From Dryocosmus kuriphilus (lineage: Eukaryota > Arthropoda > Insecta > Hymenoptera > Cynipidae): a stretch of 64,000 nucleotides of DNA. The stretch spans positions 237,089,918 to 237,153,917 of the forward strand of contig CM076189.1 in assembly GCA_038277395.1 (NCBI GenBank), written 5' to 3'. Below, piece by piece: positions 11,101-22,372 of this stretch (positions within the stretch are counted from its first letter, which is position 1; each line of letters starts with the position of its first letter). Under the pieces are notes generated by a model. It ran no database searches, was not told the origin of the DNA, and saw only the letters and a program-made list of their open reading frames with translations. The translations under genes were made by a program, and so were the position numbers.

Positions 11101-11340
11101 AAATTATACGGGTCCATATCATGTCTCACGAGGCAAGTTTCTCTGTGGCATATCTCACCTGCTGCATGTCACATCTGCGGCTTGTCACACTGCGGCATCT
11201 CTCACCCGATGGAAAAGGGGTCGGCAATATATTGAAGAGATTTGCCACCGTTGTGACAAGCCGCAGTTGTGACATGCCGCAGGCGAGACATGCCGCAGAG
11301 AAACTTGCCTCGTGAAACATGATATAACCCCAAATTATAC
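11101..11340. mobile_element. 222-bp element with about 80-bp terminal inverted repeats and a 9-bp target duplication
   Basis: The element proper is 11110-11331. Its ends read GGGTCCATATCATGTCTCAC and, from the right, GGGGTTATATCATGTTTCAC. The arms stay almost identical for about 80 bp, including GAGGCAAGTTTCTCTG and CGGCTTGTCAC. It is flanked by a perfect 9-bp direct repeat, AAATTATAC (11101-11109 and 11332-11340). Nine-base duplications are typical of Mutator-like elements, so this is probably a non-autonomous member. The clean duplication suggests a fairly recent insertion. Confidence 0.88.
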
Positions 11341-12137
11341 TTGGTAATTTATGAGAATATGTTTTTCCTAATCCTATCTGAAAAATTTCATGGCAGTCTA
11401 AATTCAGATCTGGTTTTGTATAGACCAGCTAATCAGGAATTTTCTACCAATAAGTGTCGATCAGCAAATTTTTTCATAAGCCAATCAACTTTTATTCAAC
11501 CACTAAAACTTTGTGAATAAAAATGAAGTTTTCTGAATATTAAATTATTTTGAATGAATTCTATTTTTTTTAAAATATTTAATAACTTAGTGCTGAGATT
11601 TATTGCAATGTACTGATATGCAAATGAATTCGTATTTCTTGTTGATAAGAAGAATTATTCAAGATTATAAATTTGTTGTAAAAGTTAATATGTTTATAGG
11701 TGCGGGGGTGACAATTTATCATGATAAAATAAGCTTTTGAAATTTTGCAATGTTTTTACGGTGTCATAGTAAATGTACGACCTTCAGGTAATACAAAACC
11801 AGAATGAGTTACATCTATGGGTAAAAGTTATTTTTATTATCTTAAAATTTTAATTGGTAATAAAGGCAATTCAAGCTTTCCGCATTTGAATCGGATTCCT
11901 GAATCATCAGTTGCTTTTTCAGTAAATTTCTACCGTCACTAAAATATCAACAGAATAATGTGAATCGGTAATTAGAAGATTTTTACTGATAGAAAAAACT
12001 TAGAATTCTTTCATTAAAATCAACAAAAATTAAAAAAAATTTCAGCGACTCTCAGATTTTTCAGAAAAACTGAATTAATTCACTTATCGAGTGTTATTAT
12101 CAAAGAGAAAAATGGATATTAAGACTAAACATCTGTG

Positions 12138-13195
12138 TACGAGGGTCATTTGAAAAATTTCCGGCTTTTTTAAGAAAAACACATATTTCGAGACAAAACA
12201 AAATTTATTTCTGGATGTATAGTTTACCTATAACTCGATGCATTTTATCCAACGTTCCTCCCAACCTTTTAAACCTTTAGAAAAAAAATCTTGGTCCAAA
12301 CCCGAAAAATACTGGTTTACAGCGTCTTTCACTTAGGAATTTGACTCGTGTTTTTTCCCCGGAGAAATTTTTTCAAATTGGAAAACAAAACAATAAGTCA
12401 CTGGGAGCGAGATGTGGCAAACAGGGAAGTGCGGAAGCAATTCGAACTTCACTTCGTTTAATTTTGACGTCGCGACCATGCACGTGTCAACCCACCCGAA
12501 CGTTATCCTGGTGAAACATAACTTTTTTCCTGGCCAAATCCGGGCGTTTTTTCTCTATTTCGGCCTTCAATTTGTCCAGCAATGCAGCATAGTACTGTCC
12601 GTCGATCGTTTTACCTTTTGCAAGGTAATCGACGAAAATTATTCCATGGCTGGCCCAAAAACCTGTCGTCATCACTTTTCCCGCAGAGAGAACGACCTTT
12701 GCCTTCTTCGGAGCTGGTTCTCCCACCAAAATCCACTGCTTTGACTGTTGTTTTGTCTCAGGGGTGTGGCGCTGTATCCAGGTTTCATTGTCGGTTATCG
12801 TAATATTCGCCGTAAAAACTTCGCCGGATTTTTCTGGTACAGGCTAAGGCACTCGCGCGACATGTCCACCTACACGCGCTTCTGGTCGATTGTCAGCAAG
12901 CGCGGCATCCAACGCGCGAATAATTTTCTCATGTCCAAATCTTCATGTAAAATCAAATGTTCACGTGGTATCTCACAAACCGCAGCAATATCCTTAACGG
13001 TCAATCGACGATCTTCCCTTACAGTTCGATGCACTAAATCAACCACTTCGTCAGTTGTAGCCCGTTTTTACTCGGCCACCCAATGTTTGACGGTCGTAAA
13101 CGAAGGGGAGGCTTCATCTATCGGACGGTGGAAGAAATTTTATTCTATAATTATTTTTTGTCGAGACGACCAGAACTTTTCAAATAAACCTCGTA
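12138..13195 (-). mobile_element. Mariner element, 5'-shortened and decayed
   Basis: The ends are TACGAGGGTCATTTGAAAAA on the left and, from the right, TACGAGGTTTATTTGAAAAG. This is the usual mariner terminal repeat, starting at a TA. The element is about 1.06 kb where intact ones are about 1.3 kb, so some of the transposase start is missing. The transposase reads on the minus strand. Confidence 0.88.
12205..13121 (-). pseudogene. Mariner transposase, inactive
   Basis: A D,D34D transposase relic that once cut and pasted the element at TA sites. The helix-turn-helix part is readable near 13070-12860 (TTDEVVDLVHRTVRED, LFARWMPRLL). The first catalytic Asp lies in ITDNETW, followed by GEPAPKKAKVVLSAGKV. 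The second Asp is in MFHQDN near 12500, and the third in LAPSDL near 12380. The N-terminal part is shortened by a deletion, at least one stop follows DQKRV, and the frame shifts after HQDN. The ending KMHRVIGKLYIQK and its stop remain. Confidence 0.85.
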
Positions 13196-13199
13196 TTTA

Positions 13200-14380
13200 G
13201 CCTTAGTATCCACTTTCTCCGTGACTGATAAAAGTGCATTTAAACATTTTTTAAAGGCCGAGTTTAAAGTTATGGACAATCCGTACGTTTATATTCGTTT
13301 GTAACAGTCGAATCTAAAGGCACGTACTTGAAAAGGGGAAGGAAGCCTCAAAAGGGGAAGTGCACATGGCTTGTGTCCATACCTATAGACACTAACTTTT
13401 TAAAAATAATTTATTCTTACTATATTTATTGAGTAATTGAATTAATAAAGGTATCTGGCTACTGGAGGCAAATCTAGTTTAAGAAAACGTAAACAAGGCA
13501 TTCAAATACAGGTGCACTAGAATAAGTGAAAGGGAAATGTGTCGCATTGACGTTAACTACATATGCTGTAATAAAAACCAGTTTTTCAAGGCAATTTCAA
13601 AATACGAAATGATATCGATATTTCGCACTTTAAACATCCGGCAATGCATTTGCCATGAAAATTGTTTGCACAATTTCAGGTGTTTTTATTCGAACAGTTA
13701 TCTTAAGCGTAATTTTCATATTACAGTTCATAAATGTATTTTTGATAGTTTGGAAAGGATTCAATAACCAAGTTAAAAATTTCAAAAAACATAATGAGGC
13801 GCGGAAAAAAAAATTATAGTTCAAACAAAAAAATCCTGAAAAATCAGATCAACGAAACTAAAATATATTCGAAAAAAGTAATTTTTAGTTTTGAAATAGC
13901 CAACTGTATCCTCGACTCACGGATTTCACGTGAATTTGTGGGTTAGTAAGAAATACGGAGAAATGATATAAGTTCGAACCTAAGTTGTTAGACAGCATAA
14001 AAATACAAGTTCTGATATTAATTATACTTATTTTTATTTCAAAAAGGCCTTTTTAAATCTCTGTCATTTGAGAGTAAACTGGGAAATCAATTATAAATTT
14101 CAAAACTCTGCTCAAATTATTCCTATTTTAGGTAATGAGATTTACGACATACTTTGTGATTTATTCCTATTTAATTAGCGCTATATTCAGACTTCCAACA
14201 TTATGATTTAAGCTATATATCTTTGTTTTAACGATTTGAAAATCTGATTCATTAATAATAATACTCCAAATAAATTATAATGCAAATCCCTATTTGAAAT
14301 ATTTTACCAATATCGTTGATTCATTTCCAACGATATTTGTGGCCAAAAGAAGGATAAATATCGTTGGCCGTTGGTCAAAA
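13200..14380. other. Non-coding stretch within intron 1
   Basis: AT-rich sequence. The ORFs on either strand have no domain I recognise and no codon bias. Near 14300-14385 short repeats of AACGATATTTGT and ATATCGTTGG form a loose inverted pattern. Confidence 0.4.
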
Positions 14381-14640
14381 AATGTTGGTTAACGAACTAT
14401 TCCTTTCTTTTTAGACCTTAAAAAAGTGTGCTGAAGCGAAATTAAATCCGGTTAGTTTTTCGAAAGTTATCCGGTATACAGACGATAACGAAAACGACAC
14501 AGACGCACCATCGTAAAAACTGTTTTTTTTTTATTCAGGGGCACTCGAAACGTATGGAGATTTCATGAAATCCGCAAAAATCAGTTTTCACATAAAACTA
14601 ATGCCTTCTCATTGTGATGAGAATGTAATCACAATCTTGG
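14380..14640. repeat. Copy of a dispersed repeat family (also near 45090, 53160 and 62870)
   Basis: Shares ordered words with 53800-54090: GGTTAACGAACT, AAGTGTGCTGAAGCG, CGAAAGTTATC, an ACGAC-rich stretch, then CGTAAAAAC, TTCAGG, ACGTATGGAGATTTCATGAA and TGATGAGAATGTAA. It is the tail part only; the tandem units present at 53170 are absent. The class is unknown. Confidence 0.6.
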
Positions 14641-15094
14641 CAGGAAACAAGTCCTAAATTATATACTACTGTCAATCTATGTAACTACTATGCTATCAAA
14701 ATAATTAACTGCAGTTACGAGAAAAGAGACAACTGACTAAACTGAAAGTAATTTTTCACTTTCCTTGCTGAAATTTACAAATATTTCGGTGTTCTTATTC
14801 AATTTTTAAAAGGTGTTAATTAACTGAAGCCTTTGACCGACAAGGCAAGGTCGTCTAGTAGAGTGAAAGTGACAAATTGTTTGCTCTCTTATTATTACAA
14901 CTACAGTGGCTTAATTTTCGAAGTAGTCAGAAATCAGAATGTCCTTATGAAAATCTTTTCTCAAATAAACTTGATTTATGGCTGTCTAATTATAAATTAA
15001 ATAATTAATTGAGAATTTGCATTGAACGAGATTCAGGACAAGATTAGTATTTAATCAAGTTCTGTCGTTCTTATCAGTTCTTATCTCTTCTTAC

Positions 15095-15271
15095 CCCGAT
15101 GCGTCTCCTTAAGGCTTCCAGGACTTCCTTTCCCTCCTTAGTCTTCTCTTTTTCTCGACGTTTATTTTCACATTGCTTTTCGTTTTCTTTGTTTTTACTA
15201 TCCAAAGCTTCCGAGGAGTTCACAACAGCATGATTCTTCGGAGGTGGAGAGTGATGCACCCACTTCAACAT
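15095..15271 (-). CDS. Rhophilin-like protein, proposed exon 1 with start codon
   Basis: ATG at 15271 opens MLKWVHHSPPPKNHAVVNSS and a strongly charged Lys/Glu stretch (KENEKQCENKRREKEKTKEG), then VLEALRRRIG. At 15095 a Gly codon is followed directly by GTAAGA, a good donor in phase 0. That phase fits the start of exon 2 (GSDPR), and the spliced protein then runs straight into the HR1 domain, as in known rhophilins, which have only a short N-terminal lead. The N-terminal sequence itself is not conserved enough to confirm it. Alternative: an unrelated ORF with a chance donor, with the true first exon elsewhere. Confidence 0.6.
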
Positions 15272-16770
15272 GGCCGTTAATGACTACATAATTATAATTA
15301 CCCGTTCACTAAACAGGTGTCTGTTATCTCTGTCTCTTGATTTTTGTAAACACAAACTTCCGCCTACAACCTATGTTTTGTAAGTTTAAAATGCTTCTTT
15401 TGTTCTGCAAAAATTGATCCATTCGTTTTTTCCCCTCTCAATTCTAGGAATACTACACTGAGAGATCCAAGCTTTCAATGTTTCATAACTGCATTTCAAT
15501 TTGTGGATTAGCGTGACATTGAGAAAAATTTCGTATAGCAAATACAAACTTTTAGGAAAAATGTATGAAACTTTAGAATAGTTGTATTCAAGTTTCATAT
15601 ATTATCTATTTAGACAAATTAGACTTGAATGTTAATATCAAGAAAACACTCAAATTTTCTTCGCCGTAAAAGAGTAAACAAACAATGGATTTTTCCTCAA
15701 AAAACGTACAGCAATATTCACTCTGAAAGATTAAAATAACATTTATCTTGCATCTCTTACAAGCCTATCTACACACTACACACATTTACCATCGTCACAA
15801 TTAGCCAACATTTAACCAAGCAGGCAGCAACCACATTCTCACTGCAAATATTTCCCTTATCTAGAATTTTATCTTTGGTCGATAAGATGGTGCAATTTAA
15901 TTGGTGAACCGATAAAGGGTAGTATACTGCCCGGTGAATAATAATAATAATAATAATAATTTTTAGTAAATAATTTTTAACTTTGACCACCCCAAACCCC
16001 TTGATTTTGCTTGAAAAATTCACCAAAAAATCTACAATAGCATTTTTATGTAAAATTCATGACACAGAAGACTTTTTTAAAAGCTTTTCTTGGTATAAAT
16101 TATTATTATGTTGTAAAATAAATCTTTCAAACTTTCTTAAAAATTATTTTTAATTGTTTCAAGCATTATTATTTGTTTCAACCATTTTCGGTCATTTTCT
16201 AGAATCGCGGCTTTTTCGAATTTTCATTTTTTCGATTGGATTCCTTTCTAAATAACTTTTTTTCGACCCAAAAATGAAAAATCAAGAGCTGGAGGTTGAA
16301 AAAGATAATTATTTTTAATGCAATATTAACTATATAAGGACGAAGTTATTATTTAAAAAAAAACCTATATATCAATTTTAGCATCCATCTGTCTTTTTAA
16401 CGGCATGATTCTTTTTGAAATATTATTATTATTATTATTTTTTTATTATACCATTGCGTCGTTTCCCTTTCAAGGTAAGCGTAAACTCTCTCGGTTCCAG
16501 CTTCGTTTCATTACCAGGGATTAGGAAGTATAGATTTTATATCGATCCAGAAGTCGCATGCTGCTCATTCAAACAACACACTAGTCCCAAAACACCGTTC
16601 CGAACCGGGTCGCTGATAGATATCTCTAGCAATCACCCCTGGAGGACAGCTTCCCACAGAAATATGGGGATTAACACGCTTAACCCAAACCATATGCGAC
16701 CCACGAGGGCCCATGAGTATCCAAAATCTTTCGTTTCAGGCGTTCGTCATATATAAAATCCCGGGATAAA
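15272..16770. other. Upstream of the rhophilin-like gene; no gene seen
   Basis: If exon 1 is right, the promoter lies here. I see no convincing TATA box. Microsatellites occur at 15937-15960 (AAT) and 16419-16440 (TAT). The stretch 16480-16760 is less AT-rich and open on the plus strand (starting GSSFVSLPGIRKYRFY), but I do not recognise it; it may be a retroelement scrap. Confidence 0.4.
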
Positions 16771-17102
16771 CTTCCAAAATGGGTTACCTCCAATTTTCTT
16801 GAAACTCTCTACACTAACATATTTTGAGGCGCTGATTACGAATATGTTAGTGAAAATTGGCGCAAATGACATCTTCAAGATCAAATTTTCAAAAAAATAA
16901 AAAATTTCATGTTTTTCTGCGTTTATTTCAGTAAATTCATAAAACTGACAAAAAAGACTCAAACACAAATTGTAGACCTTCGAAAAATACACATTTTTTG
17001 TTTAGAACATTTTTGCTCTACGACTAAAACTTTTCGAGAAAATGGACGATAAATACGGTGTGCGTATATAGCGCGTATATATAACGTATATTTTTGTACC
17101 TA

Positions 17103-18139
17103 TAATCACAGAACCCTCCCTGGGGATCACATGAGCTTGTAGTTGGTGGGAGGGCTTAGGGGTCTAATCGGACGAGCGACCTAGAGTAGGTGAATCAGAG
17201 GGACTGTATTGCGAGATGCGGCTGCTCTGGGGAACTGGGGGTTTCTGGTCCGCGGGACCTTGACCAAGAAGCGATCCTTCCAGGGGGTAATGGCAAAGCC
17301 ACCTGGAATATCGAGGGCGCGAGTCCTCATGCTCCCAAGCTAAGATGTGATCGCCGTGTCGAAAGCTGAATGGCACCAGGGTTACCAAATCCTTGAATGC
17401 TCCGGTTTGCCCCCTCAATTGAGACGGGCATGGCGAAGTTTAAAGAACGTGTCGAAACGGAGACTTTAAGGATACCAGGTCGAATCCCTTAGTATTCAGA
17501 CCCTCTCCCTGTAAGCGGGGTTCTGCAGGGAGCAGTCCTTTAAATCCCCAGCTTCTCACGTGGGGCCCAATATGGCGAACACAGAAAACATAAGAAATAA
17601 AATAAGGGTCCCTCTCAGGGGACTTTATTTATTTATTTAGTTAACCCATCGCCAAAAGGGGACGGCTCCAAAGGGGTCGGCTCCCAAGTAACGAAGGAAA
17701 GAACTACCGGGCAGCCAGGGCTCCACACAAGGGGTCTTGGAACAGCGGAATTCCTCTTGCCCGTCATGCAGGTAAGAGGAAAAAGGGCTCCAAGGACACT
17801 CCCTTGAACAGGGAGACAGATAAGTCGCGATCCTTCCAGGGGGTAATGGCAAAACTTCTTGGAATATCGAGGGCGCGAGTCCTTATGCCTCACCTTTTAA
17901 CCCATCGCCAAAAGGGGACGGCTCCTAAGGGGACGGCGACGGCTCCAAAGGAGACGGCGACGGCTCCAAAGGAGACGGCGACGGCTACAAAGGAGACGGC
18001 TCCAAAGTGGCGAAGGAGTGGAGGGGGAGGAGGTGGTTTTAGTGGGTAGGGGCCGTCACGCCGAATCCCACACTCAGTCCGTCAAATGGATTTCCACCTC
18101 CTCCTCCGCCAAACACACAAAAAAAAAATAGTCACAGAA
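17103..18139 (+). mobile_element. GC-rich retroinsertion with poly-A tail and 11-bp target duplication
   Basis: The inserted segment is 17114-18128 and ends in a run of A. It is flanked by TAATCACAGAA (17103-17113) and TAGTCACAGAA (18129-18139), an 11-bp duplication with one mismatch. It is much more GC-rich than its surroundings. The end (GGTTTTAGTGGGTAGG, then CGAATCCCACACTCAGTC) resembles 3' untranslated regions of insect Jockey/R1-type LINEs, but no reverse transcriptase is present. It may be a 5'-truncated LINE copy or a SINE-like derivative. A segment of about 65 bp occurs twice in direct orientation (17270-17334 and 17827-17890). Confidence 0.75.
17917..18008 (+). repeat. 21-bp minisatellite
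   Basis: About four copies of GGCGACGGCTCCAAAGGAGA-like units inside the retroinsertion. They give an artefactual Thr/Ala/Lys repeat ORF on the plus strand. Confidence 0.85.
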
Positions 18140-18634
18140 GTGCCTTCCCGGCCCACACAAACACTGGAAAGGGATAGGGGTGTGTTTGAAAGTATTTCTT
18201 GACCATTTACATGGGTGCCTTCCCGCCTCACTTACACTAACCCATATTCATCGTCCATTTTCTCGAAAGCTTTCAGTCGTAGAGCAAAAATGTGCTGAAC
18301 ATAAAATGTGTATTTTTTGAAGGTCTACAATTTTTAACTGAAGATTTTTTGTCAATGTTATTTAATTACTGAAATAAACGCAAAAAACATACATGAAAGT
18401 TGATAGTTTTTTGAATTTTTGACCTTGAAGATGTCATTTGCGCCAATTTTTATGGTCATATTTGTTTTCATGGTCATATTCGTAATCAGCGAGTCAAATT
18501 ACATAAGTATACCAAGTTTCAAAGGAATCCGAGGTATTGCGGTTGCGGAAGTTCAGCCGATATTTCCCTACAGAATGATCGAAAATAATCTGCATAGGGG
18601 ACATTCGACGCAGATTTGTATAAGCTGCTTTAGG

Positions 18635-18637
<3 letters not shown>

Positions 18638-18704
<67 letters not shown>
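18638..18704. repeat. (TA)n microsatellite
   Basis: About 65 bp of uninterrupted TA dinucleotides. It is self-complementary and could extrude as a cruciform. Confidence 0.97.
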
Positions 18705-18706
<2 letters not shown>

Positions 18707-20333
18707 AGAAACTGTATAAAAATTATCACACTCACTTGAATATCAATGTGTGTATCGAGGTGTATATGTTTACGGAAATAATGCACATTGCACATGTCAG
18801 GTAAGCGTATAGGTACTCCGTTTACGAATTATAGATCATGAATCATGAAAATTCAGGATTAGGTTGCTATGAAAACGCTATAAACGATATCGCACGAAGC
18901 GATAAATACTGATTCCGGAATTTCTTTTCCTTGGCAATGTAGTGCTCTTCCGGAAAGGATTACCGAAGGAAGAGATAAAGCAATTAATTGATTGGATTGA
19001 GATAGGCTTGGAAATTCCTCAGAAAGTCACGAGGACAGATTCCGCGAATTTGATTTTATTTCATTGGCGCCGAGAAATTGAATTCATAATTTAATTAAGA
19101 GAGCAGAACCAGGGTAGCTACAGAATTTTTGTTCAAAAATTTAAAGACCTTTTCTAGGTTTAGCTAAATTTTTGTTACAATTCAAGACCCATCCCAAAAA
19201 AATTCGAAATTAATGAGGAAGAGGAGAATATATGAAATCAGAAAAGCTAGTATGTTTTTTTCAAACATACAGAAATTATCTTAGAAAAATGAAGTCTTGC
19301 TTAGATTTTATTGACAGTTTTTAATTCAAATTTCATTTGAGATCCTCGGTATTTGAAATTTCCTTCAGTTTCAAGGATGAGACTTGAAATCCCACTCTAA
19401 CTTCAAATTTAAAATACTTATATACTTTTAACAAAATTGTACTTCTTCTAAAACAAGAAAACTTTCTCAGACTCGATTCTCTTTAAATTCGAAAACTTCA
19501 TTTATTCAAATAAAATCAATCAATTTTTATTATTGTCTTCAAATCTTGAAGGATTACATGACTTTAAAATTCTCAAATTTCAAACTCCTCAAAATGCGTT
19601 TTTTTTAAATGAGACTTTACAGTACAGGTACAGTAATTTTCAACTTGAGTTCCCTAAACTTGGAAATCATGTTAATTTAAACATTTTCAAACTGAAATAC
19701 TTTCTAGGCTCTAGTTGTCACTGACCTGTAAATTATATTGTTACAAATTAGAATTTAAATTTTTGTGTCATTGGACTACATGGTTTTACACTATACGGTT
19801 TAAAAAAGTAAAACGCATGGCTTATTCCTTATTTTCGAAATAGATGAGGTTAGTCTTGCCATTTGTTAATTCAGATGGCTTCCACAATAACAAAAAGAAA
19901 AATAAATAAATTTAAGGATTTGTTGTTTTCTTTTCGTTCTAGAATAAACAGAAAAAAATACAACGTAGCATCCTAGAGGGGGAGGCGCTTTTATTAAAAT
20001 GCCATGAAAATTAGTAAAAAGTAATTAATTCTTCCTAAAAATAAATTAATTCTTAGTGAAAACTTATACAAATTGTCAACTAAATTGACTTATTGAATTA
20101 GTAAAAAAAATTTAAGTTATGTTATTTGACAGAAATTACTTTTTACTAATGTTTTTATACGGATTTTTTTCTACGGAAAATTTGTGGAATTTGTTTGAAA
20201 TTTTAGAATATTTTCATTAAAAATTAGTTAAATTTGACTAATTGTGATAGCTAGAATCCGGCCATCAATTTGACTAAGTATCAGTTAAATTGAACTGATT
20301 CAACTTTAGAGAGATATTTCAAATTTAATAATA
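18705..20333. other. Non-coding AT-rich stretch
   Basis: No gene is seen. The segment 19801-19850 (AAAAAAGTAAAACGCATGGCTT and following) repeats a sequence found inside the element at 4096-4531 (near 4190-4230), so a scrap of that family lies here. Confidence 0.45.
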
Positions 20334-20680
20334 TACACGGAAAAAATTTGTCCATCAAAAAGTCACGAACTTGCAACTATGTCTCGGATACGAGAAAAAA
20401 AAATGGAAGTGTTAAATCTTATTTTTATGAGAAACATATGGACCGAACTTTTTGACGAACAGATCCAACCTTCTTACGTGCAGTTCCTGAAAAATTCAGA
20501 CCTGAATATAAAAAGAAGAAAATTTATTTGCGATTCAATTTATATTACTATTTATATATAATTTATAAATTTGCAACTCCAGGGATTCGAAATCTCGAAA
20601 GACTGCTGATTCACCAGCTTCTAAACATTCTAAACGCAGTTACAAGTTCGTGGTCTTTTATGGACAAAATTTTTCCGTAT
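20334..20680. mobile_element. Inverted-repeat element with ACACGGAAAAAA ends
   Basis: The left end reads ACACGGAAAAAATTTGTCCA and then CACGAACTTGCAACT. The right end mirrors this as AGTTACAAGTTCGTGG...TGGACAAAATTTTTCCGT. The arms are about 45 bp. The interior has a 60-codon ORF with no known domain. Non-autonomous. Confidence 0.75.
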
Positions 20681-21120
20681 AATGTGTAATTATCGCAACA
20701 AATGTAGAAAAAGAGAACATGATCTAAACTACTTTTGCATAATGATTAAAACTGGAAGAAATTGTCGTTGGCCGCCAATGTAATTGTTCAACTTGGTAAA
20801 AGTGACTGACACGCTTACACAACGATCACAATATTGAGCTCTCGTATTCAATAACTCACGAGTTATTGAACACGACCCTCGAACACGCGTAAAAGTATTG
20901 CCCAAGTCTCTTATCAAATGGAAATGTTTAAATTCGCAAAATTAATTTTTGTAATAATATAAGCTTGTAGAGAATGACAAGACGCAACTTTTTTCTCTTT
21001 GCACTTTTTTTCTTCGATGATTAGTTTTAATACTAAAAATGAAAAACTAAAAAAAATTTCAAATTGATACACATACACAGCATACTGTAGGGATGCCTAC
21101 AAAACAATGAAAAAATTGGA

Positions 21121-21647
21121 AATAACCTTTCGTTTAATATTATTCAATTGATAATTAAGGCCGGACGGTAACCACGTTTTTCTAGTTTCGCCGACAAAAA
21201 GTATCGAGGGAGCTTCAGAGTTAAACAACTTCCAGTGAGACATTTGTTCCCCACCATTAAAGGAAGATTTCTGGAAATTTTCATATCGATTCATTGAAAA
21301 CGGCGGAAATATGCATTTTATAAGAAAGCGTGCGACGCCGCGCCGTAACAATTGCACCGTTAACGCTGAACAGCGCCAGGCTGTAAATAAATTTAATGCG
21401 TAAATATTTAAACAATCGCCCCCACGCAATAATTAAATAAAAAACTATTATTTATAAGCTAATTTAATCTTTTTATTTCTTGTGCATTAATATTTACCGA
21501 ACAAAGATAACACTTTTGCTTCATAGTAGATATAATAATTTTACAAAGTTTTGTTATTTGTCAAACAATTTTTTTCTTCGAAATTTGTTAAAATAAATAG
21601 AATAGATTCACATTTTGACGAACTTTGTTCCCTTTAAAAATGGCAGG
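21121..21647. other. Interior of the 5.9-kb element, left of the inner palindrome
   Basis: Non-coding. A GC-richer piece at 21160-21380 (CCGGACGGTAACCACG, GCGACGCCGCGCCG) is open on the minus strand for 110 codons but has no domain I recognise. Confidence 0.4.
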
Positions 21648-22328
21648 TGGGTCAAAATATTTCAAGTGTGCCACTTTAAAATCGATAGTTCTATTTTCAA
21701 TCAATTTATACAGTTTTCGATTCGTTTTTATATCAAAATAACTCGCCTAAAATATTTTTGCAAAAAATTAATTTTTTTAAAAGTTATTAACAATCAAAGT
21801 TCTTGATCATTTTTTTTTTCAAAAATTGATTACTCGCGAACGGTTCATCGAAATTCAATAATTAAATTATGAAAATTTTTGCTGCGAAGTATACTTTACG
21901 ACGCTAAAAAATAGTTCGGTAGTAAAAAACATTTTTATATTGTTTAAATAATCGTTTGTTTTAAACAATTGAAAATTAATTAAACTTCTCCGCCTGTGAA
22001 AGAATTCTTCCACGTTCCAATAGATTCTACAATCTCTTCCGAAAATGGTGGAAAAAAAGTTTGTATTTTGCAGTAGTTCAAAAATTATTGATTTTTTTGT
22101 GACCGCGCTCCGACCATCAGCGCTGGTCGAGCACGTTCGGACGCGCGCGCTTTGTCATTGTGCGACTGCAGTTTTATTGGTAATTATAAATATAGAATAT
22201 ATACTAGTTCGGTGAATCCCAAGACAACGTTTCCTATAGCGAAACGTGCTTGTGCATGCATGTCCTCATATTTTTTTTCAGTTTTTTTGCAGTTTCGTGT
22301 GAGCTTTGTTATGATGAACAGTGACCGT

Positions 22329-22340
22329 ACGTTATATAAG
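22329..22340 (+). promoter_or_regulatory. Putative TATA box of the left-arm gene
   Basis: GTTATATAAG lies about 40 bp before the ATG at 22373. The mirror copy sits in the right arm near 23980, before the ATG at 23945, with one change (TTATATAACG). Confidence 0.35.
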
Positions 22341-22372
22341 AAGTGATTTAAAGTATTTTAAAACGTGAAAAA

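Larger units (their letters stand above)
7749..15094 (-). other. Intron 1 of the rhophilin-like gene (about 7.3 kb)
   Basis: AT-rich sequence between proposed exons 1 and 2. It holds the elements at 8154-8790, 10373-10452, 11110-11331 and 12138-13195 and a copy of a dispersed repeat at 14380-14640. Between these I see no exon. Confidence 0.65.
16771..18551. mobile_element. Inverted-repeat element with arms of about 280-320 bp, interrupted by a retroinsertion
   Basis: The left arm 16771-17060 and right arm 18243-18551 are diverged inverted copies. Matching words include CGCTGATTAC, TTTGCGCCAAT/ATTGGCGCAAA, TGTAGACCTTC, CTACGACT and TTTTCGAGAAAATGGACGAT. The outer ends share TTCC...CCTC with the element at 5956-6709, so they form one family. 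The interior holds the poly-A insertion at 17114-18128. No transposase gene is seen. Confidence 0.75.

Noticed and set aside
12412..13200. Plus-strand frames of 73-150 codons
   Set aside because: They are antisense shadows of the mariner transposase relic.
17804..18049. Plus-strand ORF with Ala-Thr-Lys repeats
   Set aside because: It is the translation of the 21-bp minisatellite in the retroinsertion.
18419..18795. Overlapping ORFs with Ile-Tyr repeats
   Set aside because: They read through the (TA)n microsatellite and the inverted-repeat arm.
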